Assembly (NCBI RefSeq): GCF_963855985.1 | Contig: NC_087111.1 | Span: 2,857,001 to 2,921,000, forward strand | DNA length: 64,000 bases | Origin: Ostrinia nubilalis | Lineage: Eukaryota > Arthropoda > Insecta > Lepidoptera > Crambidae | Direction: 5' to 3' | Part shown: piece after piece, positions 1-11,800 of the stretch | Position numbering within the stretch: position 1 is the stretch's first letter | Layout: each line of letters begins with the position of its first letter | The notes under the pieces: generated by a model | The model's input: only the letters and a program-made list of their open reading frames with translations | Told to the model about the DNA's origin: nothing | Databases searched by the model: none | Made by a program: the position numbers and the translations under genes

Positions 1-44
1 GACCATTGTCAAAGTTAAAGTAAGATGGTGCAACTCATCCTAAG

Positions 45-220
45 AGTAGGCGCACACTCGGCGACACGCGACAGCGAAAGCTCGGCGACTTGACGCCTAT
101 TCTTGTCAATTTCATAATATTAGCTCGTGACGCCAAGTGTGCGAAGCTTTGAACAAAATATATGAAATTGATGCCCGCAAGCGACAGCCTGTCGTGTGTC
201 GCCTAGAGTGTGCCTCTACT
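45..220. mobile_element. MITE-like inverted-repeat element
   Basis: The left arm (agtaggcgcacactcggcga) is mirrored by the right arm (cgcctagagtgtgcctctact) around a 120-bp interior. No coding capacity is visible. The remainder of 1-544 holds no gene that I can see apart from this element. Confidence 0.6.
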
Positions 221-544
221 TAGTGCTACTGTACCACGGAGGCGTAGCTTCATAGACGCGTACTCCTCATTATAAACTTGCTTGTAGCTTACACTTTCGA
301 CAAAAATTCGAAATATGGAGGGAGGTGTATTAAATAATTTGTCCAGCAGTCTACTTTAGTTGAAACAAACGATTAGTTTTTTCTGAGAAAAATCAATAAG
401 TTTTCATTTAAAACATTTATTTTATTTTATTTTTCTTTATTAAGGAAACAAACAGCATGAATTGATACATGTGAACTTAAAAATAAAAACAGTACAGTAG
501 CCTAATTATGTATTATAATATTAAAAATTATAATTGTGACTAAC

Positions 545-663
545 CTGACCCGATCGGAGGGTTCCATCGGCAAGCCTCAGCTGGACGATCTCTGAGAACT
601 TGGGGAACTTCACCTCATCGAGGATGACCAGCGGCCCGTTCACACCCGACACCGTCTTGTAGG
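545..663 (-). CDS. Vha55: V-ATPase subunit B, coding exon 2
   Basis: This exon encodes the N-terminal beta-barrel region, [20 protein letters not shown] followed by [19 protein letters not shown]. It ends at a codon boundary with donor gttagt. The next exon is outside the window. Confidence 0.95.
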
Positions 664-2102
664 CTGATTATGAAAAACAGTTTCGTTAAACCTTCGAATT
701 TTGGAAAATAAGAAAGATGAATAGAATAAAACAATCTTCTTTGTATTTGTATAATAAAGAAGGAATTGGAGAATTTAATATTATAGAAACCATTTTTGTA
801 TTAAATACATACATCTGTGGCTAGTGCTTATGTCTGTATTACAAGTCAATGGTTATTAGTTTTTTCAAAAACATGAAAAAACTAAATTTTTTTATAATTT
901 TACTATGAAACATTCGTAGAGTTATTTCAGTAGAAATGAGAATTCACTGGTTGCTTTTTCAATCCAAAATTAAAGTTTTGATCATTAATTTATTGTCAAT
1001 TTATTTGCTGTTCCCAATTATTACATGAAAACTATTGCAAAGAAGATGAAGAAAGAGTCATTATTTAAAAAGAAGCATAACTAAAATTATATCTATTATT
1101 TTTGATTTGATTTTAAAACCAAAGGAATCAACACAATTTGTCATAATTAGCACAGAATATCTTGTTAGATACATAAAATATTATTGATAGACAAATGTTC
1201 ATAAACAAAGATGAAGCAGTTAAATTATTGCATTTTATTAAAATGTTACAAAATTACAACTTAGGTTTTTTGTCACATGACAACATGAAAACAGCTGATT
1301 TGTGACATCACAGTTAAACAATCAAATGATTGAAATGGCTTATCTTTTACAAAGATTAACTTTTCCTTACATTGTTTTATGTGACTGTGACATCATGGGA
1401 GGAATTTAAGCTCCATTGAATGAAAAAATATAACTTAGCATTATGATGTTGCCCAGTCTGTCTCTAAAAGGACATTATTATGTAATAATACTTGTATGAA
1501 GGATGAGCATTTATAACAATGTCCATGTATAAAAGAAACCTATTTAAATTAATGGGAGTATCATGGAAAAATTCGGAACATAACGCAATACGGCTAGGCC
1601 ATTAACACATAGGTACACACCTATCTATAGTTCATAGAGCTAAACCTTGTAGAAATTAGTTCAAACGGTAAAAATAGGGACAAATTAGGCGTAATTGGAA
1701 ATTGTATTACTGGAAAATCTACAGGAGTGCCTCAAGTATTGAAATATCTCAAGATTATGGGGTGAATTAGTTTTGATAACTAGTTTTTTTGGAACATCGG
1801 TAGATAGGACGTGAACGATTATCGAATGGGACCATCATGAATCCAACTGATACTCATGAAATAGCAAATTTGTATGCTTGAGAATCAGAAATTTATGCAA
1901 GCGGAAAGAAAAACAAACAGGAGTAAGGAGTAACATGAAAACCGCAGCAAAATCGATACTCATTGACAAGCGTATGACGTTACATCTCGTAGAACGATAA
2001 TTTCAGGCTGTACTTACTCAGACGGGGCTGGGATATGAAGTCCCTAGACACTGCAAGGACATGCTCCTTGTTAGCCTGTGTAGCTGAGAGGGTTTTTGCC
2101 AT
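545..2102 (-). CDS. Vha55: V-type proton ATPase subunit B, 5' part (coding exons 1-2)
   Basis: Subunit B is the non-catalytic nucleotide-binding subunit of the V1 head of the vacuolar proton pump, which acidifies endosomes and lysosomes and energises insect gut and Malpighian epithelia. Two minus-strand exons join in phase: 2102-2018 (28 codons plus 1 base, beginning [20 protein letters not shown]) and 663-545 (2 bases plus 39 codons, containing [20 protein letters not shown]). The split codon at the junction is A|CC (Thr), giving the [12 protein letters not shown] run typical of the family. The donors read gtaagt (exon 1) and gttagt (exon 2), and the exon 2 acceptor ends in cag. The rest of the gene, including the nucleotide-binding region, lies left of position 1 and is not in the window. 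The identification rests on the strongly conserved N-terminus and is near certain; completeness cannot be judged. Confidence 0.95.
2018..2102 (-). CDS. Vha55: V-ATPase subunit B, coding exon 1
   Basis: This exon encodes residues 1-28 plus the first base of Thr29, starting at the ATG at 2102-2100 and ending at a gtaagt donor. The peptide ends RDFISQPRL, as expected for the soluble N-terminal part of subunit B. Confidence 0.94.
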
Positions 2103-2203
2103 TTTACAGTTTTCACTTTTTGGCAGCCCGTTCAATAAAATACCAAACTGCGCTGCCCTCTTCGCCCGAAAACTGACGAATGGATGTATTGTCTATGCTC
2201 CTT

Positions 2204-2221
2204 CACGTGCCGTCACGTGAC
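2204..2221. promoter_or_regulatory. Tandem E-boxes, one a perfect CLEAR palindrome, upstream of V-ATPase B
   Basis: CACGTG at 2204-2209 is followed by the 10-bp palindrome GTCACGTGAC at 2212-2221. Both lie 100-120 bp upstream of the V-ATPase B start codon. GTCACGTGAC is the consensus CLEAR element bound by MiT/TFE factors (Mitf in insects), which are known to control V-ATPase genes. Promoter function here is inferred from position and motif. Confidence 0.7.
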
Positions 2222-2389
2222 CTATCACAAGGCAAATGTTGCCAATTTCTAATACATTTCCTTAGAAATTGAAGAAAAATGTTTATGAATTGATTTTGAA
2301 TGTTATTCATTCTAAAAATTTCAAAGAATGATAGTTTCACATCCTAATTCCTAAATAATATTCACATCCTAATATAATACAAGAAGGCT

Positions 2390-2692
2390 ATTGACATTCG
2401 CATTCTGATATAGCCGCAGAATCGCTAAAATCAAGTAGTAGTGGGCGGGTGGGGCCGGGGCACATAGCGCTCGCAGAGCTAATGGCCGCTGGGGCAGAAA
2501 AGTTCTCGAGTAGCGACCACGAGCCGGAAGACATAGTGTGGGCAGGCGATGGTGAAGGTCGCAGGAGTGCTTGTATGCAAACGGCGTGGGACCGCGAGTC
2601 CGCGACCGGTCTAATTGTGGAAATCCTTGGGGGAGGCCTATGTCCAGCAGTGGTTGTTATTTGGCTGAAACGAACGATTGACATTCGTATTC
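2390..2692 (+). mobile_element. 5'-truncated RTE-type LINE fragment with target-site duplication
   Basis: The fragment corresponds to the 3' end of an RTE-type reverse-transcriptase reading frame in sense orientation (GHIA, then FSSSDHEPED, ending ILGGGLCPAV) and finishes in the tail ggctgaaacgaacga. Near-identical 16-bp direct repeats (attgacattcgCattc / attgacattcgTattc) at 2390-2405 and 2677-2692 bracket it, consistent with retrotransposition. Confidence 0.7.
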
Positions 2693-2697
2693 GTTAA

Positions 2698-2960
2698 CCG
2701 CCTCTGTGGTCTAGTGGTAAGGCCACCTGCTTTAGACGCAGAGGTCCCGGATTCGATTCCCAGTGGGGGCAGATTTTTCTGTTCAGTTTGGTTGGTGGTA
2801 GGGCTTGTTCTAAGTCCGCCTGGCTAGCTACCACCATCTTATCTAAGTCTGTCGCCATAACAACAATGTTAACAGCATTGTTGTGTTCAGGCAGTTAAGA
2901 GATAAGATAGCCAGTTCCTCCGTGGTCCATGAAAACACGTGTACCTAAATTAAATTATTT
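2698..2960 (+). mobile_element. tRNA-derived SINE
   Basis: The head at about 2700-2771 resembles a tRNA gene: box A-like tggtctagtgg, box B-like gattcgattcc and a terminal gggggca. The T-arm and acceptor stem do not pair properly, so it is not a functional tRNA. A SINE body with ggctagctaccaccatctta follows. It starts within about 6 bp of the upstream LINE fragment's end. Confidence 0.7.
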
Positions 2961-3829
2961 AGTGCGATGGCCAAGTCAATATATTTATGTAAAACGTTAA
3001 AGATTTCCTGGCCTGGACTTGGTATTACATGGATCTCACAACTTTTTACCGTAGAACAACTGAGTTGCGAGACTTGGTTTTTTTGACAAGTATTGTTTTT
3101 GATGGGATTGAATTTTATGGAATTGGGAAAGAAGTACCGAGTTTGAAGCGTTCATGAGCAGACATTGTAGTTAAATATTCAAGTTCAGAATTTGATTATT
3201 GATGAATAATAATAAAATCCTACTTGCTCGATTGATGGTTTCATTTAATTTATTTAAACCAGTTTACCTATAATATAATATGTTTTTGTTAATTTATGAA
3301 AATATTAAATAAGCCTATAATCCTTAATCCTGATACATAAAGTTAGCCTATTAATTTAATACAGGTACGACTGTACCCAGTGTTGCACTATCAAATGCAA
3401 TTGAAGCGCCTCCATGCCAGGGTTTTTATGTTCCTGGTCAGGCTTATATTGTAAATACTGCACTGTTGCAAACGCCCTGATCACGAAGTGCATGGATGCA
3501 ACAGTACCGAAATATCAAAGGCAAATGCAGCAATTCCGTTTAAAATATCATTCAAACCTTTATATAGATTAAAGAAATTCTGTTTTTAAATAAAAATAAC
3601 CATTGAGCATTGAACAAGTTAAAGATTGGAAGGTTTGCATTGAATACTCCAAAATACCGATTTCAATGGAATTTTACATAAAGTAGCAACATTTTTAATC
3701 ATTCATCCTTTCTTTGTGGCCAGGCTTGTCAAATTGATTGTCTATGCCCTTAAAATAACGATATTCAATGTGATTATACCGATATTTTACTGTTACAAAT
3801 AACGCTATTCCGTTATGGGTCAAAGAAAT

Positions 3830-4020
3830 GTCACATTGACAGTAACTGTCAAAAGAAAATTATAGTGATGTCCATGTCACCGTAAAATTGTGAATTCCGT
3901 CAGATTATAATCTGACGTAGTTAAATTACAATCTAACCTAACCTAACCCACTGTTAGTTTACAATCTAACGCGTTATATTATAAACTGACAGAGTTCACA
4001 ATTTCACGTTGACATCCATA
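3830..4020. mobile_element. MITE-like element with telomere-like core
   Basis: Inverted arms (aattgtgaattccgtcag near 3889 and ctgacagagttcacaatt near 3986) surround a short run of cctaa units (taacctaacctaaccc). The run matches the insect TTAGG telomere repeat but is only about three units long. No gene is visible in 2961-4680 apart from this. Confidence 0.45.
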
Positions 4021-4680
4021 AAATAACTCATTACTTACTGAAAGTACTAGCAAGGACTACAATGTGGAATAGCAAGCTATTTCAGTACTAATATTTTTTT
4101 ATTACCAGATGGTGAATAAGAGAACTCTATAGTATCATAAAATAAATTATGATTCAATACTCAGGGAATCAATAAATAAATAAAATAATAATCACAGTTT
4201 TGGGGAATAGTCAAAATGTTTAATAAAGTATGCCACAAACTCTTATAGTCCAGAAATCCAGATAAAGAAACCTTAAAAAAAGGAAAATTGAAAATAAATA
4301 AAACAAAAGTGCACGAACTATATCTACCTAGCTCGCATTTATTGTATACTTTGTTTTGTAATTGTATATTTTTCTCTCATGAGACTGACAAAGGTGACTG
4401 AAACTGAAACTGACCCAACATAAAAATAGAATTTGAATAATAAGTCATGCATGATCGAAATAAAGTTCGAGTTTAAATGAGCGTCATGCCGTCGTCCCAT
4501 AATTAATTAATCTTTACCGGAAACAGTTTCTAGGTAAAATATTTTATGCTAAGCTAGGATAGGCGCAATGGTAAGAGCGATAGGTATGTAAATAATCTTA
4601 TCGTCTAAAATCGAAAAAATGCTTAAATTATGTTGTTATATAATATGTATTTATTAAAACTATTATGTTGCATTTTCACT

Positions 4681-5093
4681 ATAAAATTATCACTTCACGG
4701 GATTTATTGCAACAATAATTATACATTATATAAATATTTTAACGGTAAATAAGATATTTACCCTCCCGACGTTTCGGCTCGGTTGCACGAGTCATGGTCG
4801 CGGGCAGACTGAAGAGAAGCGGCGTCGTCTGCTCCGGCGCGATGAGTTTTCTTCACCCACCCGCATTTGCACATTATTTTCGTCAGTGGTACAGTCAGTC
4901 CGACAAACTACACTAACAGTGTCCGGGTTTCTCTGAGACGGCCTAGAACGCGATTTGCGATGTGGAATCCGGTGATAACGAAGACCATGACTCGTGCAAC
5001 CGAGCCGAAACGTCGGGAGGGTTAAGGTTAAATATCTTATTTACCGTTAAAATAGATATTGTTGCAATAAATCCCGTGAAGTGATAATTTTAT
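4681..5093. mobile_element. Foldback element with about 110-bp terminal inverted repeats
   Basis: The ends ataaaattatcacttcacgg and ccgtgaagtgataattttat are inverted repeats. They continue inward through aacggtaaataagatattta and ctcccgacgtttcggctcgg to ccatgactcgtgcaa on the other side. The core (about 4800-4985) is GC-rich. No reading frame is recognised. Confidence 0.8.
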
Positions 5094-5617
5094 GTTGTTA
5101 TAATTTGGCACGTAGACTTTGCCCTGCAAAATTAATCTTTCTATTTTTAAAACTCAAAAATAAATTGTTACTGGACTAAAAAAGCGGAATCAAAATACAG
5201 TGGTATTATTTTGATTCCACTTCGCCTTAATTTGTCATAAGTATTTAAATGTGTATCTTTCATGAAAGTTTTTTGTTTTTCCTAATACCTACTAAAAATA
5301 GCTTCGGTTGTAATACTTGTAATAGGTAAATGATGATATTTATAAATCGCTATTATAAAAAATCACACAACAAGCCGATACTCACTCAATACTATTGAAA
5401 AATCATTAGGGAGCATAGCTTGGTTAGTAGCATCACTAGTTCGGTTTCGAAGCCGGCGCGAAGTGGGCGGGTTGTTTATCGTATTTTTATTCCTAAAAAT
5501 AAAACAAATCAAATATTCCAAATCACTATCGCGCCCGGTTTTATGGACTAACTGGGTGTGTTCGATAAGTGGTCGTATTTTGTTCGGAATTCGGTTTTGC
5601 CGACAATCGTTACCAAA

Positions 5618-5804
5618 ATGTCTGTGATGGGCAAAGTCGTCCCTCATGTTTCTAGCCGTAATTTTAGTAGAATAAGTGCTGCGCTGTGCTCTGCGAAAGC
5701 GAATAGAACGTACTTTACGTACACCCAGGAGTTGTCGCAGCCCCTCGACAGGAAACCTGAGTTCGTGACTGCTAAGGAAGCCTTTGAGAAATGTTTGAAA
5801 TCTG
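5618..5804 (+). CDS. CoA-transferase exon 1
   Basis: Encodes residues 1-62 plus one base: the probable mitochondrial targeting peptide and FVTAKEAFEKCLKSG, the start of the mature enzyme. The donor is gtgagt. Confidence 0.93.
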
Positions 5805-8800
5805 GTGAGTACCTACCTAGCAACACGTCACGTAGGTAATATTTACAATTACATTTCTTGCCTACGCTCAATAAACTGTAACATACCAAATTCCATGGCC
5901 TTTAGTACACGTTTCAAATCATAGTCTGTGTTTAGTCTTCCTATTTTATTCGTAGCTGTAATCTCATTTGCATGAATAATTTAAGTGTAAACTAGTTTTA
6001 AATTTGAGTATTCACATTACGTATTCACGAGGTAGTGTTTGAAATGCGCCACTGTAAAATTGATAGGATGCTACGGGCTATTATAGATGATTACATTGGC
6101 AATCATAGTCATTATATGCACATGGCCCTAATTCCGTACACAATAGGGTTCAGAATGTGAACCACGCATGTTCGTTGTTGGTCATGGGACCTAAAGGTAC
6201 AATACAATATTGTCTACTACTCAGTCTAAAGTTCAATAGATTCCTTTTCAAGTTTTGAGGTCAAAGTAGATGTCAGTTGTTTATCTAATTTGAATATGCA
6301 TTAAGTTTTTTCATTAAATTCAGAATCTATTATTTTTAATTTTGCATTTGAAATTTTAAAACTAAAGTCTCAATGCTTATTTTGTGTGTAGCATAGTTTG
6401 TTGTTTTTTGTTTCAATAAGCTTAAATGATGAAGCTAAATCAGTTTGTTACGTTTTTACACTTATTTTGTCTATTCTATGATTATTATTGAAGTTTCGAT
6501 TTTGAGACCATTGTGTTAAGTGGAAATAATTTTATTTTCATTCATTAATGATTGGATTATGGTCTCCATAACATTTTTAAAGCCTTGACAACAAAAGATA
6601 GAAATGTTGAAACAAGGAAAACAGTTGATAAAATTCAAGGAAAATTATTTACAAAACTCACACAGGCTTTGATAGTTGAAACTGGGATAAGAATATTAAT
6701 GAAAGAGTTACCTACTTTGGCTATCAGTTTATATCTTATAGCAAGGATTTTTTATCCTTAGTAAATTCTAAATTAAAAAGCTTAGCTAGCAAAAGGTAGT
6801 CTCTAGACACTATAATGCTCTAATAAAGCACCAAAATGTGTTTCAAATAAAGAGTTAGGTAGTATATTGTCATTAATTTTATAAATAAACAACTCCATAT
6901 ATTTATAACTAATCAATGAACATTCTGGGTACACCTTGGATTCAACTTGCCAACACGGATTGTATAATATTATCAAATTCACTGGCAATCTGCCCAGATA
7001 CTAAGAGTTTGAGACAAACAGTTTTATTGTATGAAATATCTTAAAATGACTTGCAAATCATTAATAGGGATTGTCCAGGGTTTCGGTTTTATCAGAATAA
7101 TGTAGAGTCTTCCAAAACCAGTACATTCCTCTGGTAAAAGGCACATAGTAAAATCTCTTGAAAGTCCCGGATCAAATATGGCCAGTAGTTCTGATGATTA
7201 AAAACACACAAAGCAAAATTATAAGTGGCTAAATAAATGATCACTTTTATGAGTTTATGACTTTCCATACAATTATTCTTAATTATTTAATGTAAAATAG
7301 ACAAACAATTACTGTTAAATATTGAAGTTTGTTTTGAAATTATCATCATACAATAAAACTAGGAGACTGATGACTTATTGAACTTTAGAGCGATATAAAA
7401 ATAAATTATGTGTAAGAGTGTTTTGATATTATTATTCTTTATGTCAAGCAAAAAATTAACTTGTGGGAATATCTTGTTTATCATTGCTGAAGTTCAAATG
7501 TTGGACATTGGACTAACTAATTAAACGGTATTTCATAATCTTCCTTATTTTGCATTCTTCATTAAGGATCATTACAAGAATATCAGCTTCAAAATGTCAT
7601 TCTTCAGTTGATTTTAAATCTTAAACTAAATTAGTTTATTTGTACCACCTTGTTTGTACCACATGAAGCAATAAAGATATTATGATTATGAGGATATGAT
7701 TAAATAAAAGTTTCAAAACCATTCTTTAAATTCATCATTTAGTAATGGCTGTACTTGAACTAATGTGGTTAAACATAAGTTATTAATGTCTGTTTGTATG
7801 TATCTGGTGGTAAATGCTTTTGTGTATTCATTTACTCAAGTGTTATATCTACTTCACTATGTATCATTATGCACATAATAATGAGCTGCGATCAGATAAT
7901 GAATTTTATCAAAGTATGCTTAACTTGAATCAACGTTGATCTTGCATTTTCATAATAATAAGTAACGCCCGTGTTCACAAACCTTACTATGAGGGCTCAC
8001 AGTGCGCGTGAACGCACAGGGTGACACTTGAACCAATCACAGATCTCTATTCAAAATTCGATTTGCTGCTTCACTTAAGCAAGCATCGTTTGTGAATACG
8101 GGCGTTAGTCACTGTAAATTGTTAATTAAAAGACAGCACTGATTAGATCAGGGTTTCCCAATTTTTTTTGCCAAGGAACCCTAATTGATAATACTTTTCC
8201 TAGCGGAACCCCCTTACTACTCCGCCCGCACGCCCTGCCCCTCCCTAGTGCGTAAACAAGTCGGTGCGAGCGAACAACGTCGGTCACGAAACGTGGGATA
8301 ATATTTTTTACGGAACCCTTGCGGCCTTTCCACGGAACCCCAGGGTTCCGCGGACCACCATTCGGGAACCGCTGGATTAGATAATACTAATTCATTCACA
8401 CATGACTAAACCTAAATGTCTAAATGTCTTATTCTTGATGAATGTAAATGCAACGTTAGTCAATGAAGAACAAAGGTGCCTATCTACAACTTTCAATGTA
8501 ACACCAAATGTACAGTGGACAGCACATTAGACTGCATTTTGTTGCAAAAGTAGCTCTTATTACAAAAAAACATAAGGTTCCATAATGTTTACCTTCATGT
8601 GCTGTCACTTTTAGTTAATGTAAGGTAGGTAGGTATCATTGTTAACGTTGGTAGTTTACATGCTAATCACATGCATGTACAAATAAGTACCTAACTTGCT
8701 TACTTATTATGCAATCACTAAGTAAATTTGCATGGCGCGACCTCAGAATCCTTTGATAAAAGTCACAACGTTATTGGCCGATATTAGAATAAAATTGGGC

Positions 8801-11800
8801 ACAAGTTATTAAAGTAAATAACTCAGATAAGCAAATATGATATAGCGAGCGAGGCCCAGCTACGGTCCCTAAAGGCATTCCCGTAGTTCCGCTGTCGGTC
8901 ATCATAATAGCCAATTCGTCGCCCTATTTTGTAGATAGGATCATCGTACCCTTTTATATGTTTGAAATTTGAATTAAAACAAGGATTCTTACAATGATTA
9001 GTTTTGTGCAGACAGCTACACGTTCCAGCTACCCATTTCTGGTCATGACGTCTCGTTCTATCGCAAAGAATCACCATTTGATGAGAGCGAGAGAAAACAT
9101 GGAAATGGGTAGCTGGAGCTGTGGCCCACTGGACACTGCTTATTCTGGTCCGTGGTCGCCACTTGAGAACTTTCTGTCTCCACGGCTATCAGCTCTATAA
9201 GCCATGTGGCCCGCCCAATGGGACTTCAGCTGGGTAATTCTGCGGGATATCCTCATTTCTGATCGATCACGTAGGGAAACTCCGAACATGAAAGAGTAGT
9301 GTATTGGTGCGCGCAGTAGTACCCCTCCAACTCATACAGGCACCTACGGAAGACCAGCGTCTTTTGGCACCTGGACACATGCTGATGTACCTACGCGTTA
9401 TTTTAAAAGAGCTCATTCATTTTTATGTTCGTTCGTTTCAGCCAAATGACGTCCACTGCTGGACAAAGGCCTCCCTCAAGGATTTCCACAATGAACGGTC
9501 CTGCGCTGCCCGCATCCAGGCTCTTCCCGCGACCTTTACCAGATCGTCGGTCCACCTAGTAGGAGGCCTGCCCACGCTACGTCTTCCAGCCCGTGGTCGC
9601 CACTCGACAATGTTTTTTTTTTCTTATATCCGTGACCCCAGCGGCAATCTGTAGGGAACTACAATAAGAACTCGACAAATGAAATATTTCCTGTCTTTCT
9701 TTCTCATCCAAGCTTATTCCTCTTTTCCAACTTTCCAGGACAAACAGTCTACTCGCAAGGTGCGGCTGCGACGCCGGTACCTCTACTGAATGCCATGACG
9801 GAGGTCGGCAAGGCTGGCTCCATGAAGGACATCAAAGTGGTCCACATGCACACGGAGAAGGACGCCGCTTATGTCGCGCCTGAGTACAAGGACATTTTCA
9901 GGTTAGTTACGGGACTATTCCCACCTCTCTTACCCACCGCAGCAACTCCTGTGTAGCCAGGATCTACAGCTTGACCGCCAATAAAAACACAACTAGTGAA
10001 GGTCAAGTTCAGGTTAGTTAGCATACATTATCATCATCATCATTTCAGCCATAGGACGTCCACTGCTGAACATAGGCGTCCCCCAATGATTTCCATAATG
10101 GCCGGTTGTTGGCGGCCTGCATCCAGCGCCTTCCTTTATGAGACGTTCTACGTGGCCTCCACTCCAGAACCTTGCTGCCCCATCGGCCGTCAGTTCTGCG
10201 TACTATGTGCCCTGCCCATTGCCACTTCAGCTTGCTAATCCGTCGGGCTATGTCAGCGACTTTAGTTCGTTTACGGATCTCCTCATTTCTGATTCGATCT
10301 CGTACGTCTATCGTGGTTTCAATAGATCTATTAATAATACTGCAGAGATCGAACTGGCGTCCTTTATAATCGGAAGGCCGAGCAACACCATTTATTTTGA
10401 ATACAATAGGGCAGGCAAACTTATGTCACCTCTTCGTCAAAATAAATCATAATATCCGTCTTGTACAAAGTTCAGACAAAAATGCGTCGAAAGCAAGGCA
10501 AGGTTTATCGTACAGGTTACTGTTAACATGACCTTACATACAGCATAAATAAATAATATTGCTCGGTATATCTATTTGACCGTTAATGACGCATTTCTTA
10601 ATACTGATAAAATTAACGAGTTTTTATTACATCTTAATAATGTAGTGCGTTGTTTACGAGTTTCGTGTATCGGCAAAACGAGTTGGCGCCACGCCTACGC
10701 GTATAATTTAACGCGAGTACAGTTAACATAAAAAGTTGCCCTTTGAATCTTATTACTAAAGAAATAAGGGTCAATGTTTGTCGAAATTGTGCATTCAGTT
10801 TATATCCACGTTTATGCTTATTTTGAGACTGACGACACAAGACGATGTCATTGCCCGTATTATTGCAGGATTTGCAAAGGCACTTTAAATTCTGGAAGGA
10901 GCAAAGAACTTTTGGTACGAAAATTTTGCGCATTTGAGAAACCTTTAATAAGATTACTGTTACATTATGAAAAACCTAAAGTAAGATCATAATTTCGTGG
11001 TAGACCAAAAAAAATAGTAAGTAAGCTAAAGTGGCAGTGGGACGGCCATATCCATCGCAAAACCGATTAAAATGGAATAAATGGGTTCTTAAGTGGAGAT
11101 CAAGTCTTGGCAATCGTAGTAGGACGTTCCTTAATGGACTGACGACCTCAAGAAGATTGTTGGCAGTGTCGCTCTTTAGAAAAACTTTACTGCCTAGCAG
11201 TGGACTGCCATAGATTGTTATGTTATGATACATTTGCGTATTATCTGAGAAATACGAGTTGGTCCAGTTTAATAATTGACGTCACGCCTTGTTATGTCGT
11301 CTTAGAACGTATATTAATGTCATAGTATTATTAGTATGTCATCGTCTGTTTACAATGTATTTTTGGGGGCAGATTCTTTGGCTGTTGATAGTAGTTACAT
11401 TGACAAATGAGTAGCCATTGTAGTTTTATGAATCATTAATAGTGCATATCATCAATCAATAGTATGTCATTGATTGTTCATCACAGCTGATGGCTTAGGT
11501 ATAAACTTTATACCTGTCTAAGTATCTGATTGAGCTCTTTCGGAGGGAAGTGACAAGCGTTTTTATCTTTAACTAGCTTTTGCCCGCGGCTTCACCCGCG
11601 TGAAATTTAGTTTGTCACCGATCTTCACAATACATAGTAGACATCTTCACAGTACATAGAGTTATACACAATAATACTGTAAAGTTTCATCAAAATCCGT
11701 TCAGTAGTTTTTGCGTGAAAGAGTTACAAACATCCAGACATCCAAACTTTCGCATTTATAATATTAGTAGGACTATACACTTAGTATAGTCGATAGCATA

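Noticed and set aside
2700..2771. Possible tRNA gene
   Set aside because: Box A and B are present but the T-arm and acceptor stem mispair, and a SINE body follows.
3930..3960. Telomere repeat
   Set aside because: Only about three cctaa units inside a MITE-like element, too few to mark a telomere or a fusion point.
5558..5617. N-terminal extension of the CoA-transferase
   Set aside because: The extension begins at GTG with a TAA stop three codons before it. The first ATG in frame is 5618.
6552..6761. 69-codon plus-strand frame in CoA-transferase intron 1
   Set aside because: No recognisable family, AT-rich, and no splice signals linking it to neighbouring exons.
9304..9654. 116-codon plus-strand frame
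   Set aside because: It is the antisense of an RTE-type LINE 3' end.
10138..10452. 104-codon plus-strand frame
   Set aside because: It reads through another antisense LINE fragment and into unique DNA with no homology I recognise.
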